Shown here one piece after another: positions 59,124 to 64,000 of a stretch of DNA of 64,000 bases. The DNA comes from Cyathus striatus (Eukaryota; Basidiomycota; Agaricomycetes; Agaricales; Nidulariaceae). The number at the start of each line of letters is the position of its first letter. Within the stretch, counting starts at the first letter, position 1. The stretch spans positions 4,588,001 to 4,652,000 of the forward strand of contig JAOVFP010000007.1 in the NCBI GenBank assembly GCA_025738555.1, written 5' to 3'. Below the pieces are notes generated by a model, which worked only from the letters and a program-made list of their open reading frames with translations, searched no databases and was not told where the DNA came from. The translations under genes and the position numbers were made by a program.

Positions 59124-61717
59124 ATGCCACCTCGCAGATCTGCTCACAACCAATCCACCAAGGACAATGCTAATAAAACAAATGCTCGCAAGCGTACTAT
59201 TTCATCCACTGATCCTGCCACACAACCTGCCAAAAAGAAGGGTAGAAAGGGGGGTAATGTGGATGAAGGACAGGGGGGGGATGATACTCAGGGGAGTGAT
59301 ACTCAGGGGAATGATACTCAGAAGAAGAAAGGGAAAAAGGGAAAAGGAGGAAAAGGACGGTGTGTAATAACTCACTTGTAAAATTATTTTTTATTCATTT
59401 TTTATTTCTAAGTAAATCTGCAATGCAACGTATTGCTGAAGACTCTCAGGCTGCTCCACCAGTGAAATTAACCAATGCTGAACAGAACATCATTGATGAT
59501 GGAACATCTGTTGCACCTCCTAAGCGAATCCGTAATGCTGCTATCAGCTTAGTTCCTGCTACCCAGACTCTGAGTGCTACTAGTGGCCGTATTCGTCGCT
59601 CTGAGATACAAGAAACTGAATCTACTGAAAGTGAGGATGAGTCTGGAGAAGAAGATAAATCTGCTGAAAGAGAGGATGAGTCTAGAGAAGATAAATCTGC
59701 TGAAAGTGAGGATGAGTCTGGAGAAGATAAATCTGCTGAAAGTGAGGATGAGTCTGGAGAAGAAGATAAATCTACTGAAAGCAAGGACAAGTCTGGAGAA
59801 AAAGATAAATCTACTGAAAGTGAGAATGAATTTGCAGAAGAAGATACTACCAATCAAAGCAAAGAGAATACTCCAAATAAGAGCAGTGTCAATTCCTCCA
59901 ATAATGACAGTGACAATAAGTTTGAAGAAGAAAATACTGTCAACCAAAGTAAAGAGGATAATCACAACCAGAGTAGTGAGAACACTCACAGCTATAGTGG
60001 AGAGAATAAGAGTGGAGAGAGCACTCTCAATAAGAACAGAGAAGATAACATTCACAACAAGGGCAGTGAGAGTACTCACCAAAAAAGTGGAAAAGAAGTT
60101 CACATACAGAGCAGTGAGAATATCCATAACCAGAGTGGAGAGAACATCCATTCTGAGGTGGATCAACCTTCTGGTGGGAGAACAGGTGATAATGTAGATG
60201 TTTATATGACATCCCCACCAAAGAAAGGGGCCATAAGAGCAGGTGATAATGTAGATGTCCATATGACATCCCCACCAAAGAAAGGGGCTATAAGCAAAAA
60301 GAACAGTGAGAACAGTGAGATTCAGATTTCTATGAAAAGTAAAGGTGACCATGCAGGTGATATTCACATGGAATCTCCACCAAAAAAAGACATCTATAAT
60401 TTACAAGGATCTTCTCGTGTAACTGGTAAGTATTTTTCTTATATAGATAATAAAATAATAACATGATATCAAGGTGGATTCATGCGTCATCATGCCCAGG
60501 GAAATGCATATAATATTGCTGACTTTGAGGACATTGAGAAGGAGTCAGGCTATTTGGAACATGTAAAAGGAATTGTATACCTTTACATTTCAAATCTTGA
60601 TCCAACAAATCTTCAAGTTTCAAATATGAAATCAATGACATTTATTAAAGTTCCAGTGTCAGTAAATTCAATGCAGCCTGTTCTGAAAGGATTAGCTAAG
60701 AAATATAGTCCTATCATGGAATCTGAGCAATGGTTCTTTATTGTTGACAATGACAGTCCACATTGGCGCCTTTTAGGTAGCTATGAGTGTGCTATTGATG
60801 ACAATGAGGATTTTATATGGATTCAGACGGAAAATTATGTTTTACATGTATTATGTGTAAGTGTATTTTATTCATATTTGTAGTCTCAAACTCAACTATA
60901 TAAATAGTCTTCATTTCATCCTTCAGCTCAACAAGGTTCACTAGTAGTTACAGGTCCATCTCGCTCTGCGTCACTTTCTACAAGCCATAGATCTGTTTCT
61001 ATAGCTCCACCTGTTGTAACAGAACTAAATGCTGAGTCCCAAACAATTACTGCTCGACTTGGTGTTCGTTCAGATGAGGTTAATCGCACCTATGAGGATG
61101 GAGTCAGAGGTCAATATCAGAAATACTTGGTCACTCTCAAATATTTAGATATTTATAACTCAATGGTAATGAACAACCAATGGGAAGGAAAACATCCAAA
61201 TAAGAAGGCAATTGTTGACATTTTCTTGTCCTATTCATACTTTCAGTCCAACCATACAAAACTCTTTCCAAAACTTTCTAATTATCCTTTGTTGATGAAA
61301 TGGATGCAGGGAGGGGATAATGCTCCATCTGATTTGGAAGCATGGGGGTATGAAAAGACTCAAAAATATACATTTGAAGATCTTAAGATGTTTTATAACA
61401 ATGGAGGGACACTTGATCCAGACCAAGCAGTAAGGAAGAAAATTAAGGGAAAGGGAAAAGATAAAATTAAGAAGAAAGTGGAAGATAAAGAAGATAGTGA
61501 GAGTAGTGAGGAGAGTGAGGAGAGTGATGAGGAGGATAATACTGATAATGAGGAAGAGAAGGAAATGATGATGAGAAAGAAGAAGAGTGATAAAACAAAG
61601 GAGAAGGGGAAAGGAAAACAGAAAGAGAATGAGAAGGGTAAGGGTAAGGGTAAAAGTAAAGGAAAAGGAAAAGTTTTGGAAGTTAAGAAGACAACTAAAA
61701 AGGGGGCCAAAGAGTAA
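59124..61717 (+). CDS. KDZ-associated accessory gene, copy 2
   Basis: Exons 59124-59359, 59413-60425, 60474-60860 and 60927-61717 give 808 residues; the third donor (GTGTAT) is the choice that keeps frame. The N-terminal region is basic (KKKGRKGGN). Then comes a long acidic stretch of ESEDESGEEDKS-type repeats and SENTHNQS-like repeats, and two copies of DNVDVxMTSPPKKGAI. The structured part has HWRLLGSYECAIDDNEDFIW and YPLLMKWMQGGDNAPSDLEAW, matching copy 1 (45536-46903) in order. The end is a Lys/Gly/Glu tail. It is longer than copy 1 mainly through the repeat-rich front. It lies about 270 bp upstream of the KDZ transposase, same orientation. Function unknown; I infer a conserved partner gene of this transposon type. 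Confidence 0.75.
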
Positions 61718-61987
61718 GTTGATTTTGGTTTTAATTTCTCTTTTTTGATGTCTCCAATCTTTCAATGTAGTATAAAATTTGAAATCTCTGTACTCTATTT
61801 CATATGTCAAATCCTTGTACATTTTTTCCTCCATAAAAAATGTGTTCTGTATAATCTTGTAACTGGATATTCCATGCTAATGGAATTCACTCTCATATCC
61901 ACCACACTTTTGAGACTTAATAATTGGATACAATATGGAAGTATAACCACAGTTATTTTAATGATATTGCCAGGAGTTTCAGCAAAC

Positions 61988-64000
61988 ATGCAGCCCTTCC
62001 CTGACATTTCATTTAAAACTTTCAGCAAATTTATCAGTAGTAATTATAGCTCAGAAATTTCCCTATCAACAGCATTGGTAATACTATTTACAGTTACACA
62101 CAACAGTGATCTATTAAGTCTTCATGCAAGGCAATTCAATCCTAGATATCCAGAGGAGAATAATGTACAAATGACTGCTTGGATGCTCACTTTATCTAGA
62201 GCATTGCAAGTTCATCTTGGAGAGAGATGTAACAAATTATTTAAAGATGAGCCTAATGATGAAAGGGATACAATTTTGGCATTGAGCTTAGATAACTTGA
62301 TGAAGACTCTAAAGCTTAATCCAATTGCATCATCTGGAAGATTTAAAGGAAATTTAAAAGTAGTATCTCATAAAGAGATTTCACCAGCATTTGTTATTTG
62401 CCCTGTAACTTCTATATGTGTAACAAATACATGCCCCTCATTGGCATTACACTTATCAACAGATGCACAGGACATACCTCATGTTACTTTAATTCGGGGT
62501 ACTGAAACTATAAAAAATGTTCAAGTACTCACAGGAGTATGCAAAAGATGCAAAACACAATACTCAGCTGACAGAGAAAAAGTTTCAATTCCAAATCGAA
62601 AGAGTACTCGAGTGTACCTCAATTCTGCAAAGTACGTTAAAGTAGGACAGTCAGTTTGGGTAGACAGAACATTTTCCAATGCAGCTGTAAATACAATTTA
62701 TAGCTTTCATGCATCAGCTGCTGCTTATACAGAGTTTTGGAACAATAGCTTTTCTGATGAACACAGCATCACCCGCAGACATGTTTGGCAAGCATATATT
62801 CAAGAAACTGTTAGAGCTTTGGCCTCTTCAAGAGATATAAATTTGGAAGTTGAAGATGGTCTTTCAATTGATAATCTTACACGTGAAGCATTTTCTTTAC
62901 TTGGTGATAATGGAATTATTCGATCTGCTGATAAGCATACATGTTCTGAGTGCACACATGCTTATAGAAGTAGATCTAATGCAATATCAGATATTGACTC
63001 TGCTGGTGTGGTAGGAGTTGATGAAAATAGAGCAGTTCCTGATCTTGTACAATCTGAAAGTACACAGGAGGATATGAATTCTGTAAATGTACAAAGAGCA
63101 GTAGCAGATATTGAAAGTGACAATACAGCAACAAATGAGAATGAATATGCCCCTGTCAAAATGGTTGTATTGGATGGTATCATGATGGGTCCAACACATT
63201 GTGCATTTGAAGAGTGTACAAGTGAGTTACATAATGCACGTGGAGGAGTTTTCTGTGAAGTACATGAAACCTTTTATGGTGCATGTTGTCGTATTCAAGG
63301 GTGCACTAACATGAAAAAGCAGGGTACCCAAGCTTGCAATAATCACCAAGAAGAGTGGAGGAGGTTTCAATCCACTCACAACACTTCTCATCATGCAGGT
63401 GTAAGAAGAATGCTTCAGCGTCCAGGAGAACAACTCCCATGGAATACAGTTAGACCAAGAAATGTTCAGCCACATGATGATCAACAACAGTCAACTAATA
63501 ATAAAACAAAGAATTACTTTACTCCAGGTAAATTCTACTGTGTGGAAACAATATGTGCACCTTGTGGTGTTGTTATTGCCTGGACAAAATTTGAGGGGCA
63601 GAATCACCATACAATATTATGAAATTTTTGGAGGAAGTATATCCTACTGAAGAATCCAGGCCAGACTATGTATGCATTGATAAGGCATGTTTGGTACTAA
63701 GATATCTTCTTAATGATGCAAGAAGAGAGCAATGGGAAACCTGGAAAAAAACTACAAGACTTAGTGTAGATAGCTATCATTATACAAATCACAGAGTTAA
63801 AGACTTTCTCTGCAGAATATTTTGCAATCCAGCACCACTAGATGGATCTGCTCCAAATCTAGTTATAACTGATTTTGACAATAATGGAAATCCATATTTG
63901 AAGAGGGCTTTTAATACACAGGTGAGATTCATATTATAATTATTTAAAAATATTTCATAAACTACTACTTGTCATAGGCATGTGAACAGCTCAATGCTTG
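61988..64000 (+). pseudogene. KDZ-type transposase with CxC5/CxC6-like clusters, copy 2 (partial, frameshifted)
   Basis: From ATG 61988 (MQPFPDISFKTF) the frame runs through CxC5 (CPVTSICVTNTC...CKRCKT) and CxC6 (CAFEEC...GVFCEVH...CRIQGC...CNNH) to YCVETICAPCGVVIAWTKF. A 1-nt frame change lies near 63595. The core resumes ESPYNIMKFLEEVYP, CIDKACLVLR, SVDSYHYTNHRVKD, NPAPLDGSAPN and AFNTQ at 63921. An intron (63922-63977, GTGAGA...ATAG) follows, then ACEQLNA at the window end. It has no intron at the CxC6 site where copy 1 has one. In-frame reading upstream of 61988 continues to 61745, but the start chosen matches the conserved beginning. The rest of the gene lies outside the window. Confidence 0.85.

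Overview
The window reads as repeat-rich nuclear DNA of a filamentous basidiomycete, most likely an agaricomycete. This rests on short GT-AG introns of about 31-57 nt, a NACHT-WD40 (NLR-type) gene of the kind used in fungal non-self recognition, KDZ-type transposases with CxC5/CxC6-like cysteine clusters, a chromodomain Ty3/gypsy retrotransposon, and several large agaricomycete protein families that I recognise only by their conserved motifs. Nearly everything is mobile or mobile-derived. The one clearly intact host-type gene is the NLR at 1020-5262.

Layout. 1-5.3 kb: intact three-exon NACHT gene with 14 almost identical WD40 repeats. 5.8-10.3 kb: a diverged LTR fragment, then a DNA-transposon-like element with a transposase-like gene stopped by two in-frame nonsense codons. 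11.3-31.3 kb: remains of one large zinc-finger gene broken by four insertions: a complete Ty3/gypsy chromovirus (11429-21217, TSD GTGAA), a foldback element (about 21375-22795), a solo LTR (24162-24837, TSD TAGTG) and a 3.3-kb foldback element (25714-29044, TSD CATATCA). The chromovirus carries a solo LTR of another family in pol (14700-15465, TSD AGCAG) and a two-exon gene on the opposite strand. 33-36 kb: minus-strand Mutator-like transposase remnant. 35.9-39.5 kb: a TIR element built of 19-bp monomers, with an inverted copy of itself nested inside (36814-38597, 8-bp TSD CCATAGTG). 39.5-40.7 kb: 5'-truncated pseudogene copy of the NLR. 41-44.5 kb: another foldback element and minisatellites. 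45.5-49.4 kb: first KDZ cassette (accessory gene plus transposase). 50.3-50.9 kb: solo LTR of the chromovirus family (TSD GAACC). 51-54 kb: tandem arrays. 54.3-56.5 kb: degraded minus-strand gene. 57-58.5 kb: GC-rich repeat island. 59.1-64 kb: second KDZ cassette, running off the end.

How the parts relate. Two gene pairs occur twice and can be compared directly: NLR gene versus NLR pseudogene, and KDZ cassette 1 versus 2. Target-site duplications give an order of insertion for the nested elements. Inactivating changes in transposon genes are largely C-to-T/G-to-A, several in TpCpG context, which suggests methylation- or RIP-like mutation. The least expected signals are a conserved, covarying hairpin motif shared by three LTR families, the antisense spliced gene inside the chromovirus, and the 171-bp higher-order repeat made of nine 19-bp monomers. 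All calls come from reading the sequence. No database search or folding program was run.
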